From Staphylococcus ratti (GTDB taxonomy: Bacteria > Bacillota > Bacilli > Staphylococcales > Staphylococcaceae), in assembly GCF_020883535.1 (NCBI RefSeq), contig NZ_CP086654.1, forward strand, positions 1,550,001 through 1,614,000: DNA of 64,000 nt, read 5' to 3'. This document shows, piece by piece, positions 35,482 through 45,688 of the stretch (the stretch's first letter is position 1; each line of letters starts with the position of its first letter). The translations under genes and the position numbers were made by a program. The notes under the pieces were generated by a model that searched no databases, was not told where the DNA came from, and saw only the letters and a list, made by a program, of their open reading frames with translations.

Positions 35482-35943
35482 CTATAATCCAAAAGTGGCT
35501 TTAATTAAAGACGTTGTTTCGCCGCCTGGATATAAAATATAAAGTAAAAGATATACAGCAACACCTGTGATTGCAGTGAAGAACCACACCAATGAAGCAG
35601 ATGGTCCTATTTTACGGTGAACATGATATTTGTCTTTTAAACCTGTCACAATTTGGATAAGTCCCAAAACAGCGCCTACAGTCGCCAGTGTAATGTGACA
35701 GAATAAGAAAATAGTGTAATACAATTTAACTGAATCCGGTCCACCAAATGCTGTATTACCAATAAAGATTGTACGACTCGCATATATTGTAAAGAACACT
35801 ACGGCAAATATTGCTGCAATTAACATGACTTTTTTATGTTTTTCTATTTCTTTTTTCCAAATCAGTCTCCAACCAATAGCAACAAAAATTGCACTGATTA
35901 CGATACACATTGTACTAATAGTAGGTAAAATTGGTATGCTCAT
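35482..35943 (-). CDS. ctaM: DUF420 protein, cytochrome aa3 assembly factor CtaM
   Basis: A 153-residue membrane protein with about four helices (5-25, 38-58, 75-100 and 122-143). It belongs to DUF420; the S. aureus member, CtaM, is needed for a functional aa3-type oxidase. Conserved features here are WKKEIEKHKKVM, HITLATVGAVLGLIQI and HVHRKIGPSASLVWFFTAITGV (His clusters that may touch haem or copper). It lies just after ctaB, on the same strand, as expected for an oxidase-maturation operon ctaB-ctaM. Confidence 0.9.
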   Translation of the reverse strand: MSIPILPTISTMCIVISAIFVAIGWRLIWKKEIEKHKKVMLIAAIFAVVFFTIYASRTIFIGNTAFGGPDSVKLYYTIFLFCHITLATVGAVLGLIQIVTGLKDKYHVHRKIGPSASLVWFFTAITGVAVYLLLYILYPGGETTSLIKATFGL

Positions 35944-35967
35944 TTTTTAACCCTCACTCATTTCCGT

Positions 35968-36879
35968 TTAAATCATATTTATTAAAGTCATCACAACGAC
36001 AAGCGCAAAAAACACAACAAGGTAATTTAAAGAATAAATAAACATCTTCGTTGCCCACTTTGACTCATTTGTCGTTGATTTGAAACTTGTCATCCCTAAA
36101 TATAACCAACCTAAATTTAACAACGTCGCTAGCACTACAAATACCACTCCTAGTGATTGCATTAAAAATGGAATTGGTAATAGTGCAAATAACCATAAAA
36201 ACATACCTAGACGCGTACGTTTAAAACCACTCACAGATGGTAACATTGGAATATTAGCCATTGCATATTCATCTTTTCTTTTAATAGCCAACGCATAAAA
36301 ATGAATTGGTTGCCAACAAAATACAACTAAAAATAATGCCCACGCTAAAATGGATAATTGTCCATCAACGGCTGCCCAACCAATTAACGGAGGTACAGCA
36401 CCAGGAAAACTCCCGATCACCGTATTCCAAGTTGTGTGGCGTTTTGACCATATTGAATAAAATGAAACATAGCCAATGACTCCTGCTAAGCCAATGACTC
36501 CTGTTGGAATATTAAGCATGAAAAGCAAGATTTCCCCTACTACAATCATGCCTAAACTTAATATTAAAAGATGACGATTTGAAATCCGGTCGTTAACGGT
36601 CGGACGATTTTGCTTGCTCGGCATTACGCGGTCAATATCTTGGTCATAATAATTATTGAGTGCGCATGCGCCCCCCATCACTAATGTCGAACCAAGCACC
36701 ATCGTAATAATTTGTGGAATAGATCCTAAAAAAGAATGGTGTGTAAAAACGACAGCTAACCATGCGCCAGCAAAAGCAGGAATCAGGTTACCTTGGACAA
36801 GGCCTAACTTGATAATCTGCTTTAATTCTTGAAAAGTTACACGTCCTTTAGTTCGAACGGCTAACTCGGATTTAGACAT
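35968..36879 (-). CDS. ctaB: Protohaem IX farnesyltransferase (haem O synthase)
   Basis: A 303-residue UbiA-type prenyltransferase that adds a farnesyl group to haem b, giving haem O. The first Asp-rich motif is [15 protein letters not shown] (about residue 77); the second loop is [28 protein letters not shown]. About nine membrane helices are present. The second of two tandem ATGs is taken (GGGGGG is better spaced). Divergent ctaA supplies the next step, haem A. Confidence 0.96.
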   Translation of the reverse strand: MSKSELAVRTKGRVTFQELKQIIKLGLVQGNLIPAFAGAWLAVVFTHHSFLGSIPQIITMVLGSTLVMGGACALNNYYDQDIDRVMPSKQNRPTVNDRISNRHLLILSLGMIVVGEILLFMLNIPTGVIGLAGVIGYVSFYSIWSKRHTTWNTVIGSFPGAVPPLIGWAAVDGQLSILAWALFLVVFCWQPIHFYALAIKRKDEYAMANIPMLPSVSGFKRTRLGMFLWLFALLPIPFLMQSLGVVFVVLATLLNLGWLYLGMTSFKSTTNESKWATKMFIYSLNYLVVFFALVVVMTLINMI

Positions 36880-37023
36880 CATTTGCCCCCCTTAAAGTTC
36901 TCATATAATACAATGATATATTAAAGTGAAATACTTTACTAGGCAAATTCCGAAAAAAATGTGACACTTTATCGACATTGATTGAAAGTCATGATTAAGT
37001 CACAAACAGAGGCGCATTTTTTG

Positions 37024-37030
37024 ATATAAT
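37024..37030 (+). promoter_or_regulatory. Extended -10 of ctaA
   Basis: TTGATATAAT (37021-37030) supplies TG-A-TATAAT, an extended -10, about 60 bases before the GTG start. No clear -35 is seen, so activation (for example by SrrA or a similar respiratory regulator) is possible but not shown. Confidence 0.5.
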
Positions 37031-37091
37031 AGAGCCAAATGTAGAATTTCCATCTTTTTTACAACTTTATTTAATAACGGGGTGTTGAGCA

Positions 37092-38000
37092 GTGTTTAGA
37101 AAGCGAAACCTAAAGTGGCTTTCCGTATTAGCTACTTTAATGATGATATGGGTTCAGCTTGGTGGGGCGCTCGTTACAAAAACTGGTTCTGCAGATGGGT
37201 GCGGATCAGATTGGCCATTATGTCACGGTGCCTTTTTACCTGAAAACCTCCCGATTGAAACGATCATTGAATTGAGTCACCGCGCGGTATCTGGACTCTC
37301 TTTACTCGTTGTACTTTGGCTTGTAATCACATCTTGGAAACATATTGGCCACATTAAAGAAGTGAAACCATTATGTAGCATTAGTATTGGATTCTTATTA
37401 TTACAAGCTTTAATCGGGGCTGCTGCAGTAATGTGGCAACAAAACGATTATATTTTGGCACTACACTTTGGGATATCTCTTATCAGTTTCTCATCTGTCT
37501 TCGTGCTAACATTAATCATTTTTGATTTAGACCAAAAATATGAAGCTAATATCGTACATATACGTAAACCTCTCCAACGCCTAACTTGGCTCATGGCGGG
37601 TATTATCTATGTAGCCATCTATACTGGAGCATTAGTGCGTCATACAGACTCTAGCCTAGCTTACGGTGCTTGGCCTTTGCCTTTTAATGATTTAGTGCCA
37701 CATGATGTACATGATTGGGTACAGTTGTCTCATCGTACTTTAGCATTTATCGCATTTTTAACAGTAATGATGGTATATATTCATGCCGTTAAAAATTATC
37801 CAACGATTCGTACGATTCAATACGGTTATACCGCAAGCTTCATTTTAATCATTCTTCAAGTTCTGACAGGCGCTTTATCAGTGATTACAAACGTCAATTT
37901 AATCGTTGCTTTGTTTCATGCGCTATTCATCACGTTACTTTTTGGAATGATAAGTTATTTCTTATTGTTAATACTAAGATCAAATCGTGGCGAACAATAA
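37092..38000 (+). CDS. ctaA: Haem A synthase
   Basis: A 302-residue eight-helix membrane enzyme that oxidises haem O to haem A for the aa3-type oxidase. His ligands are in [13 protein letters not shown] (about 60), LALHFGISL (about 123), [12 protein letters not shown] (about 214) and [11 protein letters not shown] (about 278). The first loop carries the paired Cys of [14 protein letters not shown]. The start codon is GTG (37092): the sequence begins (M)FRKRNLKWL, as in S. aureus CtaA. Divergent from ctaB. Confidence 0.96.
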   Translation: MFRKRNLKWLSVLATLMMIWVQLGGALVTKTGSADGCGSDWPLCHGAFLPENLPIETIIELSHRAVSGLSLLVVLWLVITSWKHIGHIKEVKPLCSISIGFLLLQALIGAAAVMWQQNDYILALHFGISLISFSSVFVLTLIIFDLDQKYEANIVHIRKPLQRLTWLMAGIIYVAIYTGALVRHTDSSLAYGAWPLPFNDLVPHDVHDWVQLSHRTLAFIAFLTVMMVYIHAVKNYPTIRTIQYGYTASFILIILQVLTGALSVITNVNLIVALFHALFITLLFGMISYFLLLILRSNRGEQ

Positions 38001-38008
38001 TTGTAATC

Positions 38009-38047
38009 CAAAAGGGTGTCATCCATATAAGGAAGACACCCTTTTTT
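38009..38047. terminator. Bidirectional terminator, ctaA / pycA
   Basis: AAAGGGTGTC and GACACCCTTT pair, then CTTTTTTAT on the plus strand. It serves convergent ctaA and pycA. Confidence 0.9.
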
Positions 38048-38056
38048 ATATTGATT

Positions 38057-41000
38057 TTATTCTGCTTGTTCAAATTCCACGAGTAAGTCGCCTGTTTCAA
38101 TACTATCATTAGGCGCGACATGAATTTTTTTAACAATACCTTTAAATGGTGCTTGCACCGTTGTCTCCATTTTCATAGCTTCGGTAATAATTAATGCTTG
38201 ACTCGCTTCTACTTCATCACCTTCACTAACGTTAAGTTGAAGCACAGTTCCGGGCATTTGCGCACCGATATGCGTCGGATTAGATTTATCCGCTTTAGGT
38301 TTAGCACGTGTGGATGCTTGAACGTTTTCATCTTTAACTTGAACACGTCGTGCTTGCCCATTCATATCGAAAAAGACTGTACACATGCCATTTTCGTCTG
38401 GTTTTGTGATTGTTTTTAATGTAATAATTAAAATTTTCCCTTTATCAATTTCAATTTGTACCGTTTCATTATCACGCATTCCAAAGAAAAATGTCGGTGT
38501 ATCTAAAATAGAGACATCTCCGAATTTTTCATATGTTTGAATATATTGTTCGTATACTTTCGGATATAAGACATAGCTGATGACATCTTCATCTGTTACT
38601 TTATCTTGTTGCTTTTGTTGCAACTCTACTTTTAAAGCATCAAAATCTACAGGTTCCAAATATTCACCTGGTCGTTTCGTTAGTGGTGTTTGTCCTTTTA
38701 GAACAACACTTTGTAATGCTTCGTTAAAGCCGTTTACAGGTTGTCCAATTTCACCTTTAAAGAAAGAAACCACGGATTCAGGGAAATCTAATTTATGACC
38801 ATCTTTAATCACAGACGCTTCATCTAAATCATTTTGAACCATGTACAACGCCATATCTCCAACAACTTTAGATGACGGCGTTACTTTTACAATATCGCCA
38901 AATAAGAAGTTGACACGGCGGTACATCTTTTTCACTTCACTGAAACGGTTCCCTAGCCCTAAACTTTTAGCTTGTTGACGTAAGTTAGAGTACTGTCCTC
39001 CTGGCATCTCATGTTGATAAATCTCCGTATGCGGCGACTTCATATCACTTTCGAAATCACTGTAGTAAGCACGCGCAGCATCCCAATAATGAGACAATAC
39101 CTCGTGACCATCAATATCCATACGCAGATCTCTTTCGAAGCCATCAAGCGCATAATAAAGTGAGTTACTGCTTGGTTGACTTGTTAACCCAGACATTGCA
39201 GCTACTGCAGTGTCAACAATATCCACACCTGCATCAATCGCTTGTTTATAAATGATAATACCGTTTCCACTTGTATCATGTGTATGTAAGTGGATTGGTA
39301 AGTCTACTGCCGCTTTTAATTCTCCAATTAATTCATATGCTGCACGCGGCTTTAATAGTCCGGCCATATCTTTAATGGCCAACATATGGAATCCTTCACG
39401 CTCTAACGTTTTTGCTAATTTAACATAATAATCTAATGTATACACATTAGAACGCTCTGGATTCAAGATGTCACCTGTATAACAAATCGTTCCTTCTGAA
39501 ATTTTACCCGCTTCTTGAACCGCTTCGTTTGCTACTTTCATTTGTTCAACCCAGTTTAATGAATCAAAAATACGGAAAACATCAATACCCGCTTCAGCGC
39601 TTTGTTTCACAAATTTTTGAATCACGTTATCTGGATAGTTTTTATAGCCTACTGCGTTAGAAGCACGTAAAAGCATTTGGAACAGGACATTCGGAATCGC
39701 TTTGCGTAGCTCATGTAATCGATGCCATGGATTTTCTTTTAAAAAGTTAAATGCAACGTCAAAAGTTGCGCCGCCCCATAGTTCTAATGAAAAATTATTT
39801 TGCATGACTTCTGCTGTTGCTGGCGCAATTTTAAGTAAATCATGTGTACGCACACGTGTAGCTAAAAGTGATTGGTGTGCATCTCGGAATGTTGTATCTG
39901 TAATCAACACATCTTTTTGAGCTTTTACCCAATCTGCAACCGCTTGAGGGCCTTTTTCATCTAATAATTGCTTTGTACCTTTTAAGCTTGCAAGCGTCTC
40001 ATGGCTTACTTCCGGAATTGACGCAGGTTCGAAGACAGGTTTCGGTCTTTTGTCAACATTAGGAAACCCATTAATTGTGACATTACCAATATATTCTAAT
40101 GTTTTAGTACCTCTATCCCTAGAAGGTTGAATCACAAATAATTCTGGTGCATTTTCTAAAAATTTTGTCGTATAATCACCTGATGCGAATTTTTCATGAT
40201 TGATAACGTTACGTAAAAATGGAATATTCGTTTTGACACCACGAATTCTCATTTCTTGTAAAGAACGTTCCATTTTTTCACGTGCTTCTTTATAACTGAT
40301 TGCATGTGTAGAAACTTTAACGAGTAAAGAATCGTAGTATGGAGAAATCTCGGCACCTTGGAATGCATCACCAGCATCTAAACGTACTCCAAATCCACCA
40401 CTTGAACGGTAAGCTACGATGCGGCCTGTGTCAGGCATGAAATCTTGTGTTGGATCTTCTGTAGTAATACGACATTGAATCGCATAGCCCAATGTTTTAA
40501 TTTCATTTTGGGCTGGCATACGAATCGCTTCGCCATGTAATGGTTCGCCATCCGCAATTAAAATTTGAGTTTTAACGATATCAATACCTGTAATCATTTC
40601 AGTAATCGTATGCTCTACTTGCACACGAGGGTTGACTTCAATAAAATAAAAGTCTTCTCCTGAAACTAAAAATTCAACTGTCCCGGCGTTGACATAATTA
40701 ATTTTTTTCATTAATTCAACCGCTGACGCACAGATTCGCGCTCTCAATTCATCAGATAATGAAACAGATGGAGCAACTTCGACAACTTTTTGATGGCGTC
40801 TTTGAACTGAACAGTCACGCTCATATAAATGGACGATATTGCCATCTTCATCACCAATAATCTGAACTTCGATATGTTTAGGGTTATCTATAAACTTTTC
40901 AATATAAACTTCACTATTACCAAATGACTTCTCCGCTTCAGATTTAGCACGTGTAAATGCTTCTTTTAATTCAGAAGGTTCGCGCACGATACGCATCCCT

Positions 41001-41506
41001 TTTCCACCGCCACCACTAGTAGCTTTAATCATTAGTGGGAAGCCCGCGCTTTCCGCAAACGCTTGGGCCGCTTCAAACCCCTCGACAGGACCATCAGTAC
41101 CTGGAATAACAGGTAAATCTGCCTTAATTGCTGTTGTACGTGCTTTTACTTTATCACCAAACATATCAAGATGTTCGAGATGAGGTCCAATAAAAATAAT
41201 CCCCTCTTCCGCACAACGCTTCGCAAATTGCATATTTTCACTCAAAAAGCCATATCCTGGATGAATGGCATCTACATTCGCCTCTTTGGCCACTTTAATG
41301 ATTCTTTCAATATTTAAATAACTTTCAGCTGGACCTAAATCTTCTCCCACAAGGTAAGATTCATCTGCTTTGTATCTATGTAATGAACCCATATCTTCTT
41401 TTGAGTAAATCGCAACCGTTTGAATGTCTAATTCCGTTGCAGCTCTGAAGATACGTATGGCTATCTCTCCGCGGTTTGCGACTAATAACTTCCGAATGCG
41501 TTTCAT
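38057..41506 (-). CDS. pycA: Pyruvate carboxylase
   Basis: A 1149-residue biotin enzyme that carboxylates pyruvate to oxaloacetate and refills the TCA cycle. The order is: biotin carboxylase (about 1-455, ATP-grasp glycine loop KATSGGGGKGMRIV), carboxyltransferase (about 530-800, DTTFRDAHQSLLATR with metal His in LPIHLHTHDTSGNG), PC-tetramerisation/allosteric region (about 860-1060) and biotinyl domain (EAMKMETTVQ, biotin Lys about 1110). The length is typical. It precedes ftsW, as in Bacillus. Confidence 0.98.
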   Translation of the reverse strand: MKRIRKLLVANRGEIAIRIFRAATELDIQTVAIYSKEDMGSLHRYKADESYLVGEDLGPAESYLNIERIIKVAKEANVDAIHPGYGFLSENMQFAKRCAEEGIIFIGPHLEHLDMFGDKVKARTTAIKADLPVIPGTDGPVEGFEAAQAFAESAGFPLMIKATSGGGGKGMRIVREPSELKEAFTRAKSEAEKSFGNSEVYIEKFIDNPKHIEVQIIGDEDGNIVHLYERDCSVQRRHQKVVEVAPSVSLSDELRARICASAVELMKKINYVNAGTVEFLVSGEDFYFIEVNPRVQVEHTITEMITGIDIVKTQILIADGEPLHGEAIRMPAQNEIKTLGYAIQCRITTEDPTQDFMPDTGRIVAYRSSGGFGVRLDAGDAFQGAEISPYYDSLLVKVSTHAISYKEAREKMERSLQEMRIRGVKTNIPFLRNVINHEKFASGDYTTKFLENAPELFVIQPSRDRGTKTLEYIGNVTINGFPNVDKRPKPVFEPASIPEVSHETLASLKGTKQLLDEKGPQAVADWVKAQKDVLITDTTFRDAHQSLLATRVRTHDLLKIAPATAEVMQNNFSLELWGGATFDVAFNFLKENPWHRLHELRKAIPNVLFQMLLRASNAVGYKNYPDNVIQKFVKQSAEAGIDVFRIFDSLNWVEQMKVANEAVQEAGKISEGTICYTGDILNPERSNVYTLDYYVKLAKTLEREGFHMLAIKDMAGLLKPRAAYELIGELKAAVDLPIHLHTHDTSGNGIIIYKQAIDAGVDIVDTAVAAMSGLTSQPSSNSLYYALDGFERDLRMDIDGHEVLSHYWDAARAYYSDFESDMKSPHTEIYQHEMPGGQYSNLRQQAKSLGLGNRFSEVKKMYRRVNFLFGDIVKVTPSSKVVGDMALYMVQNDLDEASVIKDGHKLDFPESVVSFFKGEIGQPVNGFNEALQSVVLKGQTPLTKRPGEYLEPVDFDALKVELQQKQQDKVTDEDVISYVLYPKVYEQYIQTYEKFGDVSILDTPTFFFGMRDNETVQIEIDKGKILIITLKTITKPDENGMCTVFFDMNGQARRVQVKDENVQASTRAKPKADKSNPTHIGAQMPGTVLQLNVSEGDEVEASQALIITEAMKMETTVQAPFKGIVKKIHVAPNDSIETGDLLVEFEQAE

Positions 41507-41715
41507 AAAGCCAACCTCCTAAAAAGTTCGAAAATTCTAAAAACATAATTACTAGTATATCAAATGACGACTAAAAGTTAAAATGGTAATTATTCTTCAT
41601 TATTCAATTACGCAATAACTTTTATTACACGTTATAACTTTTCCTTATCTAATTTGATAGAAATTTGTTATTACCAGATTCATTTTAAAATCTATCGCGT
41701 CAAAAGTCAAAATAA

Positions 41716-41766
41716 AAAACGAGAACTAAGAATCATATCACACATTTAGATTCAAAGCTCTCGTTA
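41716..41766 (-). terminator. Terminator of ftsW
   Basis: AACGAGAACT ... AGCTCTCGTT arms with one mismatch and a 30-base interior; a T-run follows on the minus strand. Confidence 0.7.
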
Positions 41767-41771
41767 TTGCT

Positions 41772-42992
41772 TTAAGTAGCTTGTTTTTTATTAATATAAC
41801 GCTTGCGGGCTTGCTCATATCTAATTTGTTTTGACACAATTAATAATAAGCCCATCGCAATGCTTAAACTGATCATTGAGGAACCTCCAAAACTAATAAA
41901 TGGCAGTGGCACCCCAGTTAATGGAATCAAGCCAGAAATCCCACCTAAATTGATGAAGGTTTGAATACCAATGTAACTCGCAATCCCGACACAAACTAAT
42001 TTATAGAAATAAGACGTCGTACGTGAAGCGAGCTCAAATGATCGATACACAATAAAGAACAATAAACTTAGAACAATTAATACTCCTACCAAACCTAATT
42101 CCTCTGCAATGATTGCAAAGATAAAGTCTGTATGTGGCTCAGGTAAATAACCTAATTTCATAATACTATTTCCTAGTCCTCTTCCGAAAAGACCTCCATT
42201 ACCAATAGCAAGGAGTGAGTTGGCAAGGTGATAACCAATACCATCTTCAAAGTTAAAAGGGTTTTCCAGTGCACTAAAACGTGCTGTAAGATACGTAGGT
42301 AAAATGTTAATTCTGAATACAACGATAATAATAATGACTACAAAAAGACCTAATAAACTAAAAAAGCCAATTTTCAAGAAGTTTTTGACACCAATTCCAG
42401 CATATAAAATAATAGAAAAGAAAATGGCGGATATTAAAAGTGTTTGTCCTACGTCTTTTTGTAATAATACGAGCCCAATAATAAGACCTACAAATAATAT
42501 AGGCCATAAAATTGCGGTTGGATCTCGCTGTATTTGCCTTCTTTTTCGTTCAATAATATATGGGACATATAAAATAATAGCGATTTTTAACAACTCTGAA
42601 GCTTGTAAATTCATAAAACCTAAATTTATCCAACTTCGAGAACCGTTTATTTCAGACCCTACAACTAATGTCGCCAAAAGCAATAACACGATAAATCCCA
42701 TCATGCCGACTTGAAACTTGGGTGCTTTTAATACTTTCACATTCAATAAATAGGCAATGAAAAATACAATCCCAAATCCAAAAATAACGTAGATTAGCTG
42801 TCTCGTATAAAAATATGTACCTGGCACTGACACACCACCAGTAAGCGTTCCTCTTGTTGCTGCTACCATACTTGCACTATAAACCATGGTCAAACCAATA
42901 AAGCATAGCGCAAGATAAGTGATTAATAATGGAAAATCGATATATTTAGAGGATCTCAAAATATATCGAAGCAAGTTTTTTATATTATTCAT
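41772..42992 (-). CDS. ftsW: SEDS-family peptidoglycan glycosyltransferase FtsW
   Basis: A 406-residue, ten-helix SEDS protein that polymerises lipid II at the septum with a partner class B PBP. Signature regions: GSRSWINLGFMNLQASELLKI (about 115-135), ALENPFNFEDGIGYHLANSLLAIGNGGLFGRGLGNS, LPEPHTDFIFAIIAEELG (about 273-290, with the catalytic region Asp) and GVPLPFISFGGSSMISLSIAMG. It lies between ylaN and pycA, the place of FtsW (YlaO) in Bacillus; a RodA role is less likely. Confidence 0.95.
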   Translation of the reverse strand: MNNIKNLLRYILRSSKYIDFPLLITYLALCFIGLTMVYSASMVAATRGTLTGGVSVPGTYFYTRQLIYVIFGFGIVFFIAYLLNVKVLKAPKFQVGMMGFIVLLLLATLVVGSEINGSRSWINLGFMNLQASELLKIAIILYVPYIIERKRRQIQRDPTAILWPILFVGLIIGLVLLQKDVGQTLLISAIFFSIILYAGIGVKNFLKIGFFSLLGLFVVIIIIVVFRINILPTYLTARFSALENPFNFEDGIGYHLANSLLAIGNGGLFGRGLGNSIMKLGYLPEPHTDFIFAIIAEELGLVGVLIVLSLLFFIVYRSFELASRTTSYFYKLVCVGIASYIGIQTFINLGGISGLIPLTGVPLPFISFGGSSMISLSIAMGLLLIVSKQIRYEQARKRYINKKQAT

Positions 42993-43032
42993 AATGTTTT
43001 AATCATCCAATTCATCGCAGATACAAAGTGTC

Positions 43033-43070
43033 GTTGCGATAAAAGCTCTTGGTGAATTATTTATCGCAAC
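43033..43070. other. Perfect hairpin between ylaN and ftsW
   Basis: GTTGCGATAAA and TTTATCGCAAC form an 11-bp perfect stem with a 16-base loop, beginning at the ylaN stop. No T-run follows on either strand. It is unlikely to be a full terminator; it may be a processing or protein-binding site. Confidence 0.5.
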
Positions 43071-43345
43071 TAAACTCTTGTAAACGCTTCGTGTAATTTT
43101 GATAACTCTTTTTCAAGACGAAGCATTAATGCTTTGCCGTCCTCTCTATCTACCAAGCCAAGTTTCACTGCAAAATCAACTTCTTTTTGCAAACCATACA
43201 TTTGTGTATCTAAAACTTCCTCGTATAAAGGACATTGAGGCAATGTTAAGTTGTCCATTTGTACTTTAATGAGCTGTAAAATTCTATCTGCATCTGCATT
43301 TAATTGGTCGTATGCCGCATTGCTAATGTTTGATTGCTTGCTCAT
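43070..43345 (-). CDS. ylaN: YlaN family protein (DUF1507)
   Basis: A 91-residue, all-helical protein starting [20 protein letters not shown], with [36 protein letters not shown] as the family core. YlaN is essential in Bacillus under normal iron and has been linked with Fur and iron homeostasis. It is followed by ftsW, as in Bacillus. No catalytic motif is visible. Confidence 0.93.
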   Translation of the reverse strand: MSKQSNISNAAYDQLNADADRILQLIKVQMDNLTLPQCPLYEEVLDTQMYGLQKEVDFAVKLGLVDREDGKALMLRLEKELSKLHEAFTRV

Positions 43346-43476
43346 GACATCGTCCCCCCATAAATTTATCTGTATGTTTAAAAGTTTATCTTAAGCCCTT
43401 TTAAAAAGCAAGTGTATTTCGTACGTGTCCGTCCCAAGTATGATAAAATAAATTTAGTTTACTATTAGGGAGTGCA

Positions 43477-43965
43477 ATGAATATGATTCAAATCAAAGGG
43501 TCTGTAAAATTTCCAATTACATTGGACAGTTCAACTTGGATTTTTGATGATCGTAAAATTCGCATTGAAGATTTAAAAAAAGGTGACTTCAATGGGGAAA
43601 AGCCTATTAAATTTGAAGACAATCGTGAGTGGAATCGTGCGATTTTAGAAGGTCAAACAAATCCACCTACTTTAAATTCTGAAATTGAGTATAAAAAACG
43701 TTCTGTACTTGAAAGTTCTTTTGTCATTAATATGACACCTTTTTTCAAAAATGCAGAACCTTCTGATGATGCAACAATCATCCGGCTATCAAACGAGACA
43801 GAACATATCGATATTCCTTTCAATTTATTACCTTATTTATTCTTCCAATTCTCTAAAGATGGAAAAAGACTTTATCAAGATAATGCTGTGGACAGTTTTG
43901 TCTATCAACAAACTGAAGGTATTCAATATCCATTTAAATATGTTACGCATATCGAGGTGTTATAA
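43477..43965 (+). CDS. Conserved protein, YlaL-like
   Basis: A 162-residue soluble protein of unknown function, with GSVKFPITLDSSTWIFDDRKIRIEDLKKG at the N-terminus and an all-beta look. Position (divergent from ylaN, followed by ylaI) matches Bacillus ylaL; I assign it by synteny and pattern. GGGAGTG lies just before the ATG. The downstream gene begins at the next base after its TAA, so they form an operon. Confidence 0.75.
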   Translation: MNMIQIKGSVKFPITLDSSTWIFDDRKIRIEDLKKGDFNGEKPIKFEDNREWNRAILEGQTNPPTLNSEIEYKKRSVLESSFVINMTPFFKNAEPSDDATIIRLSNETEHIDIPFNLLPYLFFQFSKDGKRLYQDNAVDSFVYQQTEGIQYPFKYVTHIEVL

Positions 43966-44196
43966 ATGCGAAAAGTAACGTGTATCATTTGTGATACAGA
44001 AGTATTACTAGATGAGGATACACTGATTGCAAAACGTTTAAAAAATAACCCTATTCAAACATTTATGTGTGATGAATGTAAAAGTCGCTTAGATACCCCT
44101 AAGCATCGTTCCAACAAAACATCGTCTTCCCAACTTACTACAGATAATGACGAAACATCAACGAACCTAAAGCATACGAAAACGCATGGCGCGTAA
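43966..44196 (+). CDS. YlaI-like zinc-ribbon protein (DUF2197)
   Basis: A 76-residue protein with two CxxC pairs, CIICDTEV (residues 6-13) and CDECKSRL (about 35-42), which probably bind one zinc ion. The C-terminal third is a polar, disordered Ser/Thr/Lys tail longer than in Bacillus YlaI. The function is unknown. It starts immediately after the YlaL-like stop. Confidence 0.82.
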   Translation: MRKVTCIICDTEVLLDEDTLIAKRLKNNPIQTFMCDECKSRLDTPKHRSNKTSSSQLTTDNDETSTNLKHTKTHGA

Positions 44197-44224
44197 CGTC
44201 ACACGTACAACTTTCTTACACAAT

Positions 44225-44295
44225 AATAGGCTAGGATTACGCGCTCTAAGCAACCGCTAAACGGCAGCCAAAAACAGCCTTCTCCCTAGCCTATT
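44225..44295. terminator. Long-loop bidirectional terminator
   Basis: AATAGGCTAGG and CCTAGCCTATT form a perfect 11-bp stem with a 49-base interior that itself contains small hairpins (AACCGCTAAACGGC). It lies between convergent ylaI-like and oxidoreductase genes. Confidence 0.75.
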
Positions 44296-44298
44296 CGT

Positions 44299-45426
44299 TT
44301 ATTCATTTTCTTTTTTCGGTATAGGAAATGCCGATTTATTAAACAAATGCCAAAGTTCGATCGGCAACTGATGTTTATCTTCTCGCTTAGAATCAAATTG
44401 ACGTATAATCGCTTCTGTTTTATTTTCTTTAATTTTAGCTACTAATCTTGCATCTAACAATAAACCTCTACCAAGCGCAATCAAATCTGCCCCTGAGTTC
44501 AAACCTGCTAAAGCGGCATCAACAGAATAGATAGAACCAATCCCAATTAAAGGCATTTGGTGATTTACCCATCTCTTCAACAATGTGATACGTTTTTCGC
44601 CGGCATATTTACCTTCTTTTGTTGTAGATTGAATATCCATTAAAGAAGCGTGTAAATAATCAAGTGGATACGCAATAAGCATTTTAATTAATCTTTCTGT
44701 AAGTTCCATAGAAATTCCAGGTGATTCAGCTTCTTCCGGTGAAAAACGATAACCGATAACAAAATCTTTAGGCGCCAATGACGTTTTTACATTCAACACT
44801 TCTTCTACAACAGCTTTAGGATAAGCTAAAGCCTTACACCATTTATCGCTTCGGTGGTTATAATGTGGCGATACAAACTCATGGATAAGATAATGGTTGG
44901 CCCCATGTATTTCTACACCATCAAATCCAGCACGTATGGCAAGTTCAGTAGCACGACCATAATCTTTGATGGATTGCATAACCTCTTCAGCAGTCATTGC
45001 TCGAGAAGAATGTTTTTGAGACTGACCATAACCATAATCTTCAATGTCACTCGGTGCTTTAACATCACCATTGGGTACATACTTAGGTAATGCACGCGCG
45101 CCACCATGATGAATTTGTATAATCGCTAGAGCACCATTTTGTTTAATGGTTTGAGCTAGACGTTTTAAGCCTTTCAAATCCGCTTCTTTAGAAATAGAAG
45201 GATGTCCTGGAAAAGCTTTGCCTTCTATATTAATGTAGCTCGCAGCCGTAATCGCCATCCCTACATCCTGTGTTCGTGATTTAACAAACTCGATTTCACG
45301 CTCTGATGTTGTCCCATCTTCATTAGAAATCGTATGTGTGAGTGGTGCGAGAACAAACTTGTTTTTAATCGTCTTTCCATTCGGAAAAGTAATACTTTCA
45401 AATAAAGATTTAAAACGTTGTTCCAT
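44299..45426 (-). CDS. NADH:flavin oxidoreductase (old yellow enzyme family)
   Basis: A 375-residue FMN-dependent TIM-barrel oxidoreductase. FMN and substrate contacts are in KFVLAPLTHTISNEDG (about 23-38), IIQIHHGGARA (His pair, about 98-108), RAGFDGVEIHGANHYLIHEFVSPHYNHR (about 168-195, active-site HGAN) and GIGSIYSVDAALAGLNSGADLIALGRGLL (phosphate-binding). The substrate is unknown; related enzymes reduce enones or xenobiotics. It has its own GGAGGG site and terminator and no evident operon partner. Confidence 0.93.
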   Translation of the reverse strand: MEQRFKSLFESITFPNGKTIKNKFVLAPLTHTISNEDGTTSEREIEFVKSRTQDVGMAITAASYINIEGKAFPGHPSISKEADLKGLKRLAQTIKQNGALAIIQIHHGGARALPKYVPNGDVKAPSDIEDYGYGQSQKHSSRAMTAEEVMQSIKDYGRATELAIRAGFDGVEIHGANHYLIHEFVSPHYNHRSDKWCKALAYPKAVVEEVLNVKTSLAPKDFVIGYRFSPEEAESPGISMELTERLIKMLIAYPLDYLHASLMDIQSTTKEGKYAGEKRITLLKRWVNHQMPLIGIGSIYSVDAALAGLNSGADLIALGRGLLLDARLVAKIKENKTEAIIRQFDSKREDKHQLPIELWHLFNKSAFPIPKKENE

Positions 45427-45575
45427 TAAAGGCCCTCCTTTTTATCTCTATTTAGTGTAATACATTTATAAAAACCGACCAAATAACGTGGCTTAAAATC
45501 AATTCAACCCCGGCATGCATGATAACTTTTTACTATATGATATTGCGCAATAAACACGAAATGTAAAGCATGCAA

Positions 45576-45660
45576 AAGAAGAGGTTCGGATATATTCCAT
45601 ACACGTCATGGGCTACCAGAAAGGCATCCAAAAGCATAATATCATTCCGACCTCTTCTTA
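45576..45660. terminator. Large hairpin after typA
   Basis: AAGAAGAGGTTCGGA and TCCGACCTCTTCTT pair (one bulge) with a 55-base interior. It probably ends typA on the minus strand. The interior has no ORF and could be part of a stable 3' RNA. Confidence 0.65.
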
Positions 45661-45688
45661 AATCTCTATTTAGTTTAAACGCAACGTT

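Noticed and set aside
43070-43085. cre-like TGTAAACGCTTCGT at the end of ylaN
   Set aside because: It lies within coding sequence and lacks the conserved C near the 3' end of the cre motif.
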